Shown here in pieces: positions 37,182-50,124 of a stretch of DNA of 64,000 bases. Origin of the DNA: Tulasnella sp. 424 (lineage: Eukaryota; Basidiomycota; Agaricomycetes; Cantharellales; Tulasnellaceae); contig WSUB01000057.1 in assembly GCA_019633425.1 (NCBI GenBank), positions 74,466-138,465 on the forward strand, in the 5' to 3' direction. Position 1 is the stretch's first letter. Each line of letters opens with the position of its first letter. The notes under the pieces were generated by a model. That model worked only from the letters and a program-made list of their open reading frames with translations. It was not told the origin of the DNA and did not search any database. Made by a program: the position numbers and the translations under genes.

Positions 37182-39429
37182 TTACACCTCTGCTACCCCC
37201 GCGATCTTTGGGCCCGTTCCATGACTCCATATGCCAAAACCTTCGTTGGTCAACCCAATAGCCACCCGCGCGTCGTTTTGATTCCCCTCATAAGCCCTGC
37301 CACTGAATCTTCCCGAAACAGACTGCATGCCATCTTGATCACCTGCCCTCCGAAGTGCAGCTCCGATCAGGGGGGCTGGGCTAGTCAGCCACGCTTGCGC
37401 CAAAGCGAGCATCGATTTCTCTTGCGCGCCAAATGACTCATCGGACAAAACAACAGTTTCGTCCGTAGTCCACCAGGATGACAGGAACACCAACAAAGCC
37501 AGCAGTGCATAAAGGCACAGCAGCGAAATGAGAGTCAGGACTGGTGCGACACCATACTGCCCGAGCAGCGTCGGAACCACGAGATAGACGTCCGTCGCTG
37601 GTGCAGGTTCAAAGTACCCGGCAGTTGCTCCCAACATCAATCTCGCTAAATGCTGGTTCAACGCGGCCATGACCTCGTCTTTTGGTCTCGATTTTGCAGT
37701 GGCGAACAAGTTGCTTGCGAGGTGCTCCGTCGCGTACTGCTGCAATGTGGGGAGCGCCAAGTTCGTCGAAAACGCGGACGATGCGGATGTTAAGTTGAGG
37801 AGAGACCAGGCGTTACGGGCACCGTCGAGTCGGACCGAAGCGTTGAAAAACGAGACTTGACATCCAGCGTATAATGTGGGTTGCGGGTAGGTGTCGATGG
37901 CAAGGTCGGTAGGGTTGTTAGACTTGGCGGCTGAACCATAGACGTTCTTCGTGTCCCCTTCGACGCGGCTGTTCCACCTCAGCTGAATAGCCATTGTTGC
38001 GGGATTGTCGACCATAAGGCTGTCCGGGTCGTCAAGTCCGAGACTATATGTGACAATGATGGTCAGTGTGCTGCATGCAGATATTTTGGACTAGCATACT
38101 CTATACCCGCCAGTTGTCCATTGACAACCCCAAAAATAAAGTCATCGACCTGATTTGAGCTTGAGACAACCGTGTCGGACGAGTTGGTTGTAAAGTGTGG
38201 TAATTGTGGATAGCCAGCTGCGGTGCAGTTTGTCGTCGCGTTTGTCGCGTCTTTGGTGCAGAGGGAGTTGAGTGAGTTGCAGTCGGCTCGGATCGCAAAG
38301 GTCGAGGCAATATAGGTATAGCTGATGTTGGATGTATCAACAGCGGGCCCAGGAACAAGGATGGCCAGGTCAGCTGCGTCGGCGAGGGTTATAACGTTCC
38401 AGGCTGAGTATGATTCGTTGGCCATCACGCTGAACCCGGTACTGCTCATTGAATCGTCCTCTTGCACGAACATGTCGAACTCGAACGCACAGGGGTAAAC
38501 ATCGTGGGAATCTGGATCGGTACCCTCCGCTTGTAGCGCTGCACGCTGAGCCGGGCAAATGGTTTCGTTGAACTTGGCAGCGAACATGTGTGTTTGAGAC
38601 GCATCGAGGATTAGGTCTTGAGTGAGAATGGACTTGGACGTTGTATGCAACCATAGGTCGGTAAGTCCGACCAAACGAGCAAAGATCCAAATCCCGAGGG
38701 ACATCCCAAGTGCTTGCTTGAAGAGTCGGGGGAGTCGATGACGCGCACGGGATCGAGCAGCATAGACGCAGCCTTCACCTATGGCCGATATCGAAGAAGA
38801 ACCCATGAGGCGAACAATCAAGCCGTATCTATACGCGAAGAGAGTACTCAGTCTCTGAAACTACACTTGACGCCAAATCCTTACTGGAAAGCGGTGGGGC
38901 TCTCGGCGATCTGACTCTCGCCTTCTCTGGAGACACGTAACCACTGCGCCCCAACACGATACGCGACAAGTGTCATCAAAATGGAGCTTGTATCCGAGAT
39001 GAGGTGACTCTGCACAAAATCTCGGTTAGTTGCCTCTCTTGGTTGCTACAACAGCCCACATACGGCGAGCGCTGAGAGGGTTAAGACCCGTAAGTGACCT
39101 CCTGAAGACGACCCAGTCCTCCACTTGTCTTCATTGAGAACGAAAGATTTGTGATCGATCGCGGCTTTGAAGCCTCGTCCTCCCTGGACAGGGGCGTATT
39201 GCGTGCCCAACAAGAAAGCCACGATGGTGGTGACGAAAACCAACGTGATAGTCAAAACAATAGCGGTCGGCACGAACCCAACAAGACGATGTTCACGGGG
39301 TCTTGAGAACCATCTACGTTCGGAGGATTGAGCCGGAGCCTTTTCATCTGTATCCGTAGAGGGGGAGTTTTGTGGTCTATCCATGTAGTTCAAGGTGGAA
39401 GAGTCCTTATTGGGAGGCGTAGAGGCCAT
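37182..39429 (-). CDS. Fungal multi-domain membrane protein, copy 2
   Basis: Four exons (complement of 39064-39429, 38885-39009, 38100-38828, 37182-38043) sum to 2082 bases, or 693 aa. The gene is intact. Parts match copy 1: an N-terminal span (FVPTAIVLTITLVFVTTIV), SHLISDTSSILMTL, YRYGLIVRLMGSSSIS-type block and a glycosylated outer domain (NESYS, NATTNCT, NSSDT). A C-terminal span (APVLTLISLLCLYALLALLVFL) is followed by WWTTDETVV and a cytosolic tail. Intron positions and phases equal those of copy 1. I do not know the function. The large outer domain with paired Cys suggests a surface or endomembrane protein, which is inference. Confidence 0.85.
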
Positions 39430-40120
39430 GGGATATCGTCAATTGCCATTGCTACTCTTTATCCTTTGACGATGTGCCGAACGTTCACTAGGACGGCAGG
39501 CCTATTCATAGATCTTCGCCGCCGGGAGGCCTTTGAGGCCAAGTTCGGCCAAGCAAACGTCCAAAGATAGAGATCTCCGAATATTGCTTAAGCGCCAGGG
39601 GAGGTTGAGGTTACAGCAAGGGCTGATTTATATTTTTATCTGCCAATCGTCTGAGCGTGCTAGCTTGCATGCCGTAAGTGGCTGTCTTGAGGTACAAATG
39701 TGTTTGGATATTACGGTGATCCGGTGGGTAGATCATGGATGCTTGTTCGGTACATACGAAGCTTCGTGAGGCTTGTCTCAGGAAAAGTTGATTTATCGGT
39801 GTTGTCCACTTCCTCCTTTGGAGAGCCACCCTGCTCTGCGATTGAGCACATGCCGAGTCCGCTCAGGAGGTGAGCGGCCACGGAGGGCGGAAGAACAAGG
39901 CACGCAACGTAGATGGGCGCCTGCAGTTGCCTGTAAGACTCCGACCGGTTCCGGGCACAAGACCTCCGCCCCAAACTACTGTTCCTTCGAGAAATCGGGG
40001 CTCCGGCCTGAAGGATAACAAATTATGGCGGCTTGCTTCTGAACTCTGACGCGCATAAGAAAACCGAAAAGAATGTATACGATATATTTGAACCAAGCAT
40101 AGATAACAGTAACCCGAAAT
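39430..40120. other. Upstream region of membrane-protein copy 2
   Basis: It lies between the start of copy 2 and the 3' end of UGGT, both on the minus strand. It should carry the UGGT 3' UTR and the copy 2 promoter. It is a diverged copy of 35908-36592. I see no gene. Confidence 0.55.
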
Positions 40121-43100
40121 CTACAGCTCTTCGTGCGTTTTGGCGTGCTGCTCCTCCGAATTGTCATTTTCAGAGGTGGCTCCGCTTTGCTTCGACTCGC
40201 CCGCCAAAGCGTCAACATTTTCTGCAGCCGCATGCGAGCGGATAAGCCCAGTGTCCGCAAGCTTCCGCGCAAAGGTGGCGATTTCGGAGTCATATTTCTC
40301 CCACTCAGGGATTTGTCTTGCTCTTGATAACTTGGGTTCTTTCTGTGAACACAGTTACGTGAGTGCGTGGTTGGGAAGTGAACGCCAGAACGCCTTACGG
40401 TCTTGGGGTTCTGACACAAGTCGATTGTCTTGGCACGGTGTAATCTATCTTTGCTGCCTAGAAACGTTCGAGCCGGGTTAATAAAGAGGTCGATGCGGGG
40501 TCACGGTCGGAGCGGCTTACACCAAGTTTCGCACCAGAGCCAATCTTCGTGAAGCGAGAACTGTAGGGGAGTTAGTCCGATCCAAGGGTCTCAAACGCAC
40601 AAGATCACACTCACGATCGGTACATCCGCCTGCATATTGTTAGGTAGATCTGTAAATATGAGAAGTCAGCGATTAACATCGTTCGTAGTGTGTCCATATA
40701 TACCTTGGTCGAGATTAGCCAAAGAACCCGGGTCGGCCGAGAGCCCTTGATATTGACCACGGAGACGATCCTGGAGAATGACCAAATTTAAGATACGGAT
40801 CTACTTATCTCATTCCTCTACTCACGCCTGCGGCCATCTAAGTAACGGAGTCAGCTTATAGTCAGGTTGAACATATAAGAATGCCTACCTGACGGAACCG
40901 AACCAGGTCCACGACGTACAAGGCACTTCAAAGGGATGATTAAAGTATCGCTCGAGGAACCGGATAACTGTGGCTTACCTGATATGATACGGACGTCCGC
41001 GGAGGTGGTCCTTCCAGTATCCTGTCTTCCAGAAACGGAACCCATCCATATCTTCGCTATCACTACCCATGGGAGTATAGCCGTAAGGAGCGCCTTGAAG
41101 ATCCAACGTTACGAGCTCGTGAAGATCAGCCCGAACGATTTGGTCGGCGTCGACGAAGATGACCTTCTTGAGATCCATTGGGAACAACACATCCAAGAAT
41201 AAAATCTTGTAACCCCAGATAATCCTCTGCTTCTCTGTAGGCATGCGGAGCCACGACGGCCATTTGTAAGTAACCAGCTCGTATTCGAACCCGTATTCCT
41301 CAGCGAAGTGAGGGATGAATTCCTGATAGTTGCGGCATAGTTAGTATAGCAGATAGCTTAAAGGAGGACATAAAGCTCACCAAGAACGATGGGGATAAAA
41401 AGTTTTCGATGAACCAGAATTTGACGGTTTTCTTGGTGTTCTTCAGGACACTCAAGATCATGATTGACGCGAAGCGCTGTGTGGAGGGTTAGACGCGGGT
41501 TTAGAAGCGTCACGAGGGCACTCTCACCTCGTATAGATGTCCGGATGCTACCGTAAAGATATTGATGTCGGCTTGACGCTTGACGACCTCCGTTGTCTTC
41601 GAAGAACCGAAAACAGAGCCAACCCTACAACCAATTGTCAACACACAATGGACAGCTTGGAGCAGAAGTTACTCACTTGCTAGCAAAACTACCAAAGAAG
41701 CTGGAATCCTCAGGTGCTTCAGCCAGAACATCGGCATTCTCCATGCCCTCTCGGCGTTGGAAAGTTGGGTAGAGAGTGATGCCTTCGAAGCTAGCGACGG
41801 TAATGTTCGCACCAGCCTGCTCAACGGAAGGGCTATCCCACCCCTCGTTGCCGGCGCTCGTCATTTGGAAAATCTCTGGACCACGACCTGGGCGGATCTC
41901 GAGTTGGAAAACGCCAGGCTTGGCCCTGAGCTGGAAGTATCCGAGATTTGCAACGACTTGGGTATCGGCGACAGGTTTTGAGTCAGAAGTGAGTTGAAGC
42001 TGGAGGCCTCGAGGAGGTGCTCGGGAAACGGCGTCTCGCGCATGGCCCTCAATGACGAGGTAGTCGAGCCTGAATACAGCTTCGACGCCCACTTTCTGCT
42101 CAGACTCTCCCAGAGACGAAAGTTGAATGTTGTCAAGGTCATGGATGGACTCTGAAGGCCGAGCGAGCCAGGATTGCGGGACATCCATGCCGAGCGTATA
42201 GATTGGATCCGGAGGCAGCCTAGTAAACTCTACCTTGGCCTGAGAAAGAGCGCTGGACGAAGGTCCTCAGTAACTCTGGTGGCGAAGACATGCGGTTAGA
42301 CTTACTTAGCCTCGTCACTGAAAGTTAGGCGAGGTGCGAGATTGTACCGGTAGAATCGCTTGAGAGGCATCTTATGGCAGCAAGCAACGGTAAGCACGAT
42401 GTTACTCAGAGATGTGAACAAAATCTCACCTCTTCGACTTGGTGTGGGGGATTCAAGTATACGACAGCATGCACAAGGTCGTCATCGGCAAGCCACTAGA
42501 GCCATTCGGTAAGCACTCTGAAACGGGATCTGTGTCCGGCGGAGACATACCTCTAGGAGACTGGAGTATTTCTGCGCCATGTCGCTGACAGGGTTGAGAA
42601 TCATGGCGAAGTGGAACATCGCGGTTTCGTTATTGCCGATTGCGAATGAACTGAGAAAGAATTGCAAGGACAGTCAGTATGATCCGTCAACGAGGTTCAG
42701 AGTAGAACTCACGCATTGGCGCTCTCCAGTTGGAGGTATGGACGCGACCGAGGTGTAGGAGTCGTCTCGACCATGCCGGACTCGGGGATTTGGTCCGCAA
42801 GAATAATCGAGGACACCTTGGCAAGCATGGAATCAGTTAACCTGTTGTTACGTAGGCTTTTCATGTCAGTTTTCTCTCCACTCGATCTGGGTTCGTAAAG
42901 CAGATGATACCTTGGTTCGTCTGCCGTATCCTCGTTAAGAATAAGAAGCAACGCTTCCTCGATAGGGGCAATCCGTTTGTTCTTTTCGTAGGATGCAAGA
43001 GTATGGAAGTCTGATGCAGTAAAAGAACTTGGTGGCAACGGTCCAACAACCTGCAGGGTTCAATACCGTTTAGTTTGCAGAAGTCAAATTACTTGAGGAA

Positions 43101-46100
43101 TTCTGACGGACCCTTCCGTTCACAACAATGCCAATATCACCATCTTTGAACCCAATCTTGTCCGCAAGTTTCTTCCCCTTTCCAATCATCTGTAAAGCTT
43201 GTTGGATCGTCAATTCTTGACCATTGTCGCCCCTGACCTTCCGGAGTACATCATCGGCGGGTTCGGCGTCAGTCGAGATGGACGAAATCAGGTACATAAT
43301 GTCCTCTGGAGATGGGCGAGTGCCGGAAATCATCACATCGAGCAGTGCGGGAGCAATCTTTGGGGGTGCCGGGTTCGAGGGATTAGGAACATGGACCAAT
43401 GAAAGGCGGAACGATGATGCTGGGGACTGTCAGACAATAAAATCGGTCAATACTAAGTCACAAGCGCACGCCAGAAAAGCCATGTATCACCATAGCCTGT
43501 AGACCCTCTGTGATGAGGTTGATTGCGTCCGGGCTTTCTAGGTCTCCAACAATCCACATTGACAGAGGTGCAGACTTGGATTCAGCTGGGGGAAACCAAA
43601 CCACATGTTAACATCCAAGCTGAGTGAGTTAAAGGCGCGACTTACTATGATAGATGAAAGTGTCCGGCAGCTCTACGTCCGTCAAAGAGATGATCTTCAA
43701 CCCTGAGGCTCCGGACGAGGAAGGATAGATATGAGCGTTGCGACTTGCAGCCGTCGTTGGCAGATCGTAGAACCAGGTGGACATGTCGAGCTCTTCGCTA
43801 TCGACGATATCTCCTCCCCAAATCTGGCATCGCAAAACTTCAGTCGTGGTTTTGTTGGGTACATTGCAAAGGGAATCTTACCGCTTCCTGCAGGAATTGA
43901 GTCTGCTCCCCGACCTCCGATTGAAGGTTCCTAATCCAGTCCTACGGAAAGGGACAGGATTTAACTCAGCATCGAGGCAAGTAAAATCGAACCACAGATC
44001 ACGTACGTCACTAAGCGGAGCGTACTTTCCGTTCACGAAGAGATGACCTGCTTTGGACGCTTCGTTGGTCAACGCCAATCGCTCGCAATACTTGGTCAAC
44101 CGGCTGATCAGATCGACGGAGTCCCAAGACGAGGTGATTTCCTCGAAAGTCTTCCATGGTACTTTGCCATCCGCCGGTTCCGAGACCGCGACGCTGGTGT
44201 AGACGCGCTCCAAAGATTCGACAGAGACGATCGGTCGGCGAGGGTCAGCGGCCTGAGTGAAAAGAAGACGTAAGCAACATTGTGCTTTCGACGGAACAAG
44301 TAACAGCTTACCTTCATGTAAATGCCAGCGGCTTGTAGGGGGTCGAATTGTTCGTTGAGGTAATAGTATACCTTGGCAATGTTGGTAGCTGTGTCGTCAG
44401 AACCAAAGATCGTATATCAGTCTCAAATCATTCGGAGTGTCGTTGGTGGCCCGTACCTTCCTCAGTTTCCGCAATTGGCACAACACCGAAACGGAAAGGA
44501 TAACCTCGCTGTACGATACTAGTTATGAGGTTGAGAGTGGAGACGCTGGAAGTCTTGGACAAGTCGAGGGCTAGGATGATGTTGAAGAGGTTTCGCCTGA
44601 CCGGAGGCATTTGGCCACCGTATGCAGGCTTCATGATCTGCAGCCGATGTCAGTATGTTATTAGTTAGCTGGTTCTGAATACAGGGCGGAAATGACACTT
44701 ACGGTATCCAGGGTGGATGGCCAGCGACTATACCTGTATAATGGCGTAGTTTAGCATCCTATCCGTTAGTCTGATAGGTCCATTCAAGAACTCTTACCTA
44801 TCCTCCTTTTCCAGATCGTTCATCCAAATGATCACACCTCCGCCATCCTTCCTATCACTGGCATCAAACATTCCTTCCAAGAGTTGACCTGCGCTCGGCT
44901 TCGTCAGAGAAGCATGAGTGAGCACTTCGACAGCCTCGGAACGAGACAGCCCAGCCGAGACAAGTTGATTGACGAGTTGGCGTTCCTTGCGCATGAGCCG
45001 AAGAAGTCTACACGCGCAATAAAAGGGCGTTCGTTAGACAAAACCAAACGAAAGAATAGCGAATGCACACGTACGCGAAAGGGTTCACGTCCGTTGCCTG
45101 CACAGGCCGACCGTTCAACCAAACCATGTTCTGTCCCGATTGGACCTTCCTCAAATTCTCTCCGATAGCCACGACGATGTCCTCATTTAGGGGGTTGACT
45201 CGGTGACTGATTGACGTGGCGTACTTGGGGAAGTTTTGAGATAGCTGCTTGAGAGTTGCGAGTGGATCGGAGGATTCTAGAATGACTTGACTGGTCTTGA
45301 ATCCAAGAGCGGTGAGCTCCTCGTTTGTCAAAGGCTTTCCAAGGTCGATTGGAGTCGTGGCCTCGGGGAGGAGGGACAAGATAGGATCCTCGTCCTCTGA
45401 AACCTCGTCCTCGTCCGACATGACCTTTTGTGCATTTCCTGCATTGCTTGAGGCAGCTCCTCGAGTTCGTCGATCATCGAGGGCGAGATAGTCCATCTTC
45501 TTCAGGTCCAAGGAAACGCCATAACCGGTCAGGTAAGCTGGACTGGGAGAAGTTGAGTCGGGGGGAGGGAGGTGACGGAACACATATCGGATGGGGTGGT
45601 CTTCCCGCTTGGCTAGTTGGTAGAGTGCATAATGGAGGGAGAAAAAGTTGGGGGACGAGATGGAACCGTATAGGATGGCCGTTTTGGCTGATGGCGGCGT
45701 TGACGTTGGGAAGACGTGGTCAAAAGTCAACAGCTGGGGGGTGTCGCGGGTCCTAGAGGAGGGAAAGCTTTCAGTTAAGTATAGCTACAGCAGATTTAGT
45801 TGAGAGTACGCATACTTGGATTCGTCTGTGGGGATCTGGTCGATTTCCTCAACCCCGCAAACGCGGTGACCCATGAACAAGACCCAAGCAGGGCAAGAGT
45901 ATCCAGCAGCGCTATAGACGTCATCGGGCCTGCAGAGTCTCTGACCATACCAGTCTACCCATGAGCCGCAGCTCGGGTCCTGTTGCTTGGAGGGTGTAGG
46001 GTCTCCGTAGCGCTGGGTGTAATAGCTGTGGAAGGCTTCAAGCCTTGGAGATGCCGCGCGCAAAGCCAAGGACTTTTCGAACGAGGAAAGAACACCGTCT

Positions 46101-46451
46101 CCTGATAAAAGTTTGGACTCTTTAATCGCATCGAGGGCGTTCTTGTAGATGCCTTTGGGGGGCTCGGTGATGAGCGGGTACTCAAACGTCCCCGGATGGA
46201 CAAGGAGGTTTAGTAGCGGGAAAAAGAGGTTGGGATCTTCGAGAGCTGCTGTCTCACTGCAAACGAGTTTGTTGTTAGTGATGCTAGTGCAATACACGTG
46301 CATTAAGTGGAACGCACATGATCTCAGCGACGAGATTAGTCGTGTTCCACGATGTTGTGAGCCATACGTTGACAGGCGGAGAAGTAGCGGCACGAGCAGA
46401 GGTGAGCAGTAGCCCACTACCGAGAACTGCACTCCGTCGATTCAACCGCAT
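40121..46451 (-). CDS. UDP-glucose:glycoprotein glucosyltransferase (ER folding sensor)
   Basis: The enzyme adds one glucose to N-glycans of misfolded glycoproteins in the ER lumen so that calnexin rebinds them. The gene has many short introns and about 1,600 codons. The start [21 protein letters not shown] is a signal peptide. Thioredoxin-like domains follow ([20 protein letters not shown]; later [17 protein letters not shown]). The C-terminal GT24 catalytic domain is unmistakable: [46 protein letters not shown], the UDP-sugar/metal motif [22 protein letters not shown] and [20 protein letters not shown]. The protein ends in HEEL, an HDEL-type ER retrieval signal. It starts 227 bp from the divergent MAM33 gene. 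A broken copy of its 3' end lies at 36593-36740. Confidence 0.95.
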
Positions 46452-46678
46452 TGTGCTTGAGTTCTAGTCGTCAAGACTGTAACTCGAAAGCTGCAAGAGG
46501 TGTTGGAGGAGAGAGAGCGACTAGAACGGTGAACGTGGTCCACGTTAACATTATTCCCTCCGTTATTTCCGTGCATTCTTGGACCCTGATGTTTTGTTGT
46601 GGGTCAATCTCGCCTTCAAATATCCAGTTTTTGTTTCGACCGCATCTCATCCATCAACCTTCACCACTACACACTCCA
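46452..46678. promoter_or_regulatory. Shared divergent promoter of UGGT and MAM33
   Basis: Only 227 bp separate the two start codons, so both promoters must lie here. No TATA box is obvious. The MAM33 side has a short pyrimidine-rich leader (about 46640-46678). Confidence 0.55.
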
Positions 46679-47870
46679 ATGGCTTCTCTACGTGCTCTCA
46701 GGACCGCTGCTTCTGCTCTCAAGGCGTGCAGGACAGTTGCACCAACATCCGCCCGCACTTTTGCTCAGCGCAGCGCTATCGTCGCTGGGCCATCGGTTAG
46801 CCGCACATGGGCTGCACCAGTCGCCGCTCGCAGTTTTTCGCTTTCTGCGCGCGCCTTCGGCCAAGGTGAATGTAAGTAAAACACTGCAAGCCATCTGGAG
46901 AGTAAATTCCGAGCACTGATGTCCTTTTTTGCAGCCGACGTCGAGCTCTCCACCAAGCTCCAGGAAGAGATTCAGTACGAGAAGGAAGCCTCAGAACAGG
47001 CCGGTGCTGAACCCGACTTCGTCAAGGAATTCAAGGCCGACGGTGTTTGGAAGGTATGGAGAAAGACGCTACTCGGAGCATTAAAAAGTACACCACTCAC
47101 GGTTATCGATCCAGATTGAGCACCAGGACGGTCACGACGAGGTCGCCCTCGTCCGCCAATTCGGAAACGAAACGTGCGTATCTAGCTTGGTATGATGCTA
47201 TAAAGCACGCTGTCCTAACTGAGCCCATCAGCGTCCGTGTCATCTTCTCAATTGGTGACATCGACACCCCTCAAGAGGTCAACGAATACGATGAAGAGGG
47301 CAACCCCATCGCTCAGGATGAAGATGCTACCTCAAACCCCGCCTTTGCTATTCGTTGTGCAATCACCATTACCAAGGTATGTTTTGCCGTCTCTAGCATG
47401 CCACTCACGGCTCTAACTCGGTTTTTGTAGCCCAACACCGGTGCCCTCAGCATCGACGCTGTAGCAGAAGACGGCAACTTCGCGGTTGACAACGTCTCGT
47501 ACTATGCGGATGCTAAGTTGGCCGGCGAGCTCAGTGCTGAAGCTGACTGGAAGAGGCGTGGTTTGTACATCGGTCCCCAGGTACGCCTAACCCTTCCATC
47601 CCCATTTCAAAAACTTCATATTGACCTCGGTTTTACTCGTCCTGCAGTTCGACCATTTGGACGTCGGTGTCCAGGAGGCGTTCGAGAAGTACCTCGACGA
47701 GAGGGACATCGGCCCCGCCCTCGCATCGTTCATTCCCGAATTTGCTGAGTGGAAGGAGCAAAAGGTACGCCTTGTCACGGCCTTCTTTGTCAACTCCATA
47801 TTAACCTTTCACCGGTCTATAGGAGTACACCAAGTGGCTGGAGCAGGTCCACAAGTTCGTTTCTGCTTGA
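46679..47870 (+). CDS. MAM33: Mitochondrial acidic matrix protein (MAM33/p32 family)
   Basis: Seven exons (46679-46871, 46935-47053, 47115-47173, 47232-47376, 47431-47580, 47648-47764, 47823-47870) sum to 831 bases, or 276 aa, near the usual 266-282. The first 60 residues are rich in Ala, Arg and Ser with few acids, a typical mitochondrial targeting peptide. The mature part shows LSTKLQEEIQYEKE, VRVIFSIGDIDTP, an acidic stretch (EYDEEGNPIAQDEDA) and YIGPQFDHLDVGVQEAF. The end is YTKWLEQVHKFVSA. The family forms doughnut-shaped acidic trimers in the matrix and supports mitochondrial translation and ribosome assembly. Confidence 0.93.
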
Positions 47871-48347
47871 ACGCACTCGTGAATTCAAAAGGGCTGCCTG
47901 GTTCCGATTCCCGCCGGTCTCCTAGCGAGACACGTCTCGCCCCCGCTCTCTATCTATTATGACTTACCTATATGATTGTGCTGTGACACTGCCACTTAAT
48001 CCGATTCGTAACGCCTGATACGGTGCTCGAGCGCCATTTCCCTTATTGCGCGTGATCTCAATTCTACTTGTTGTCGCGATTTACCTCTAAAGGTGGGTGA
48101 TCACTGAAGGACGACGGGAAGTCTGAGGACAGAGATGAATGTCTGGCGAAGCACGCGTTTTTCATCCTTCACGGAGCCTTCGTGGAATGGCAGTCGTGAT
48201 GTTCGCAGAGACGGAGAACCCGGAGTACTGTCACGAATCCAGGAACGGCCACTTGGGATTTCGACCGGTCCCACATCGCAGCATCCCCCCCACATCACCT
48301 TTGCGCGTTGATCAGTTCCCTCTGGCTGTTTCTCTGGCTACTCAGGC
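47871..48347. other. Intergenic region between MAM33 and RUD3-like gene
   Basis: These 477 bases hold the MAM33 3' UTR and the promoter of the next gene. No open frame with recognisable content and no RNA gene is seen. Confidence 0.5.
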
Positions 48348-50124
48348 ATGGCGTCTCAACCTCACCTTCAAGACGGCGGTGCCATAGAGGGAATGGCGAA
48401 TCTTCGACTGTCAACAGACTCGAACACGTCGGCAGTGCCCAACGGCATCAATGGACACACCGCTAGAAGTTCGGTCGATCAGACGCCGCAGGCGGATACC
48501 GTCGAAGACGACAATGGAGAACCCATAGATGATGTGCAGAAATTGCAGCTAGAGCTAGAGCGGACGCGAGCGGAGAAGGATGTCCTAGCAGACCAATACA
48601 ACGGACTCTTGGCGAAGCTTACCACCATGCGAAATACCCTTGGTAACAAGCTTAAGGAAGACGCAGTACGTCTTGTTCTTCCTTGACACGTCTAGGCGCT
48701 CGCGACTGACTTTGGCGATTTGCCGTAGGAAGAACTTGACCGACGCGAACAACTCCTGCAACAGTTCACGGCGCAAAACGAAGAGCTGAACAGCACCGTC
48801 ACCACACTACGCGATGAGCTTATCTCTGCCTCAAACGAGTCTGCCAAACTCTCGGAAGAGCTCCGACTCATAAGGAGTCGGGCTGTCGAGGAAAGCGCAC
48901 ACGAAGCTTCCATCCGAGAAGGCCAAATCCTCGAGTTACAGAGCGAATTGGAGATATGTCGAACCGAAAGAGACGAGTGGGAAAGAGTTGCTCAGCAGGA
49001 GAGCATGGCTGCCGATGAGGCTCGAAGCCTGTTAGACGCTACACGGCGAGAATGGGAACTTGAAGAAGCTCAACGGGAGAAAGAGGCTCAAGATCTTGCA
49101 ATGGAAAAGGAGAAATCAGCAAACTTACAATCCGTTTTGGAGGACTTCCAAGCAGGTTAGGAAGCCTTTTCGACCTGAGACAACCGTGTCGCGAGTCACT
49201 GACATTTCCGGGTGCAGCGAAGGATGCAGAAATGCGGTCGGCACTAGCCGACTATGACCTCCAAATCCGGCAAACCACTCAAAGCCTAGCGGAGTTCAAG
49301 TCCCGTGCTCTGAGTGCTGAGGCAGAACTCTCTGAAATCAATACCAGTGCTGGCCGACTTGCGGAAGTTCAGCAAGAGTTGAAGGACAAGACTGCTCTGA
49401 TTGCGAAGCTTCGGCATGAAAGTGAGGGGGTTCGTCGTTTCTTGTCTCAACTTAGCTGCTGAGATTGCTCCCCTGGTTAGATGTGATCGCAAACGAGCAT
49501 CTCACGGAGGCTCTAAGGCGGTTGCGCAAGAACGCGTCAGACGAAAATGTCGACCGAAGACTGATCACCAACGTGATCCTCTCATATCTTACCACCGCCC
49601 GGGGGGATAGCAAGCGCTTTGAGATGCTTTCTCTCCTGGCCTCTATCCTGTCTTGGTCAGATGCAGAGCGCGAGACCGCTGGGTTGCAGAAGCAGTCCGC
49701 GGCCTCAAAGCAACAAGCCCCGCTTGGAAGGAAGAATTCGGGAGCCGTTGGTGGAAGACCATCTCCGTTAGAAATTCCGAAGACGGAAGAGTCAGAGGTT
49801 CGTCGATTCGGTTTCTAGTCATTCGCATAAGCTGATCATCAATCGTGTTGAACGTACTTGCAGTCATTCTCAAAACTCTGGGTAGAGTTCCTCCTGAAGG
49901 AAGCTACTCAGGGGACTCCCGAACCATCCTCGGCCACCACCTCTCGTCAACCTACAAATCCCGGCTCTCCGTCCGGAAATTGGTCGCCCGGTGGACCAAG
50001 GTCACCTGTCACGTCTCGGCTGCCTTCGTTGTCGTCGGGCAATGCAAGTTCGCGGGCTTCCTCTGATCCTCAAACTCCTTCGGGTGTATCGACCCCATTA
50101 AGTTGGAGGAAGGATGCGTCCTAA
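48348..50124 (+). CDS. Golgin with GRAB domain (RUD3-like)
   Basis: Five exons (48348-48665, 48729-49155, 49218-49421, 49481-49797, 49864-50124) sum to 1527 bases, or 508 aa. A low-complexity N-terminus is followed by a long coiled coil (about residues 60-330) rich in Glu, Leu and Arg. Then comes the GRAB (GRIP-related Arf-binding) domain, HLTEALRRLRK ... RRLITNVILSYLTTARGD and MLSLLASILSWSDAERETAGL. The tail is Ser/Pro-rich. In yeast, Rud3 sits on the cis-Golgi, binds Arf1 through this domain and helps tether ER-derived vesicles; the animal counterpart is GMAP-210. This puts it in the same trafficking route as SEC23 in this window. Confidence 0.87.

Larger units (their letters stand above)
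33000..40780. repeat. Tandem duplication: unit 1 about 33000-36745, unit 2 about 36746-40780
   Basis: Two head-to-tail copies carry the same order: the 3' end of an F-box gene (plus), a membrane-protein gene (minus) and the 3' end of UGGT (minus). The F-box gene is complete only left of unit 1, and UGGT is complete only right of unit 2. The internal junction near 36745 therefore joins a UGGT fragment to an F-box fragment. Divergence is roughly 15-20 % in most parts by eye, so the event is not recent. The UGGT fragment in unit 1 lacks about 520 bp relative to unit 2. Confidence 0.85.
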
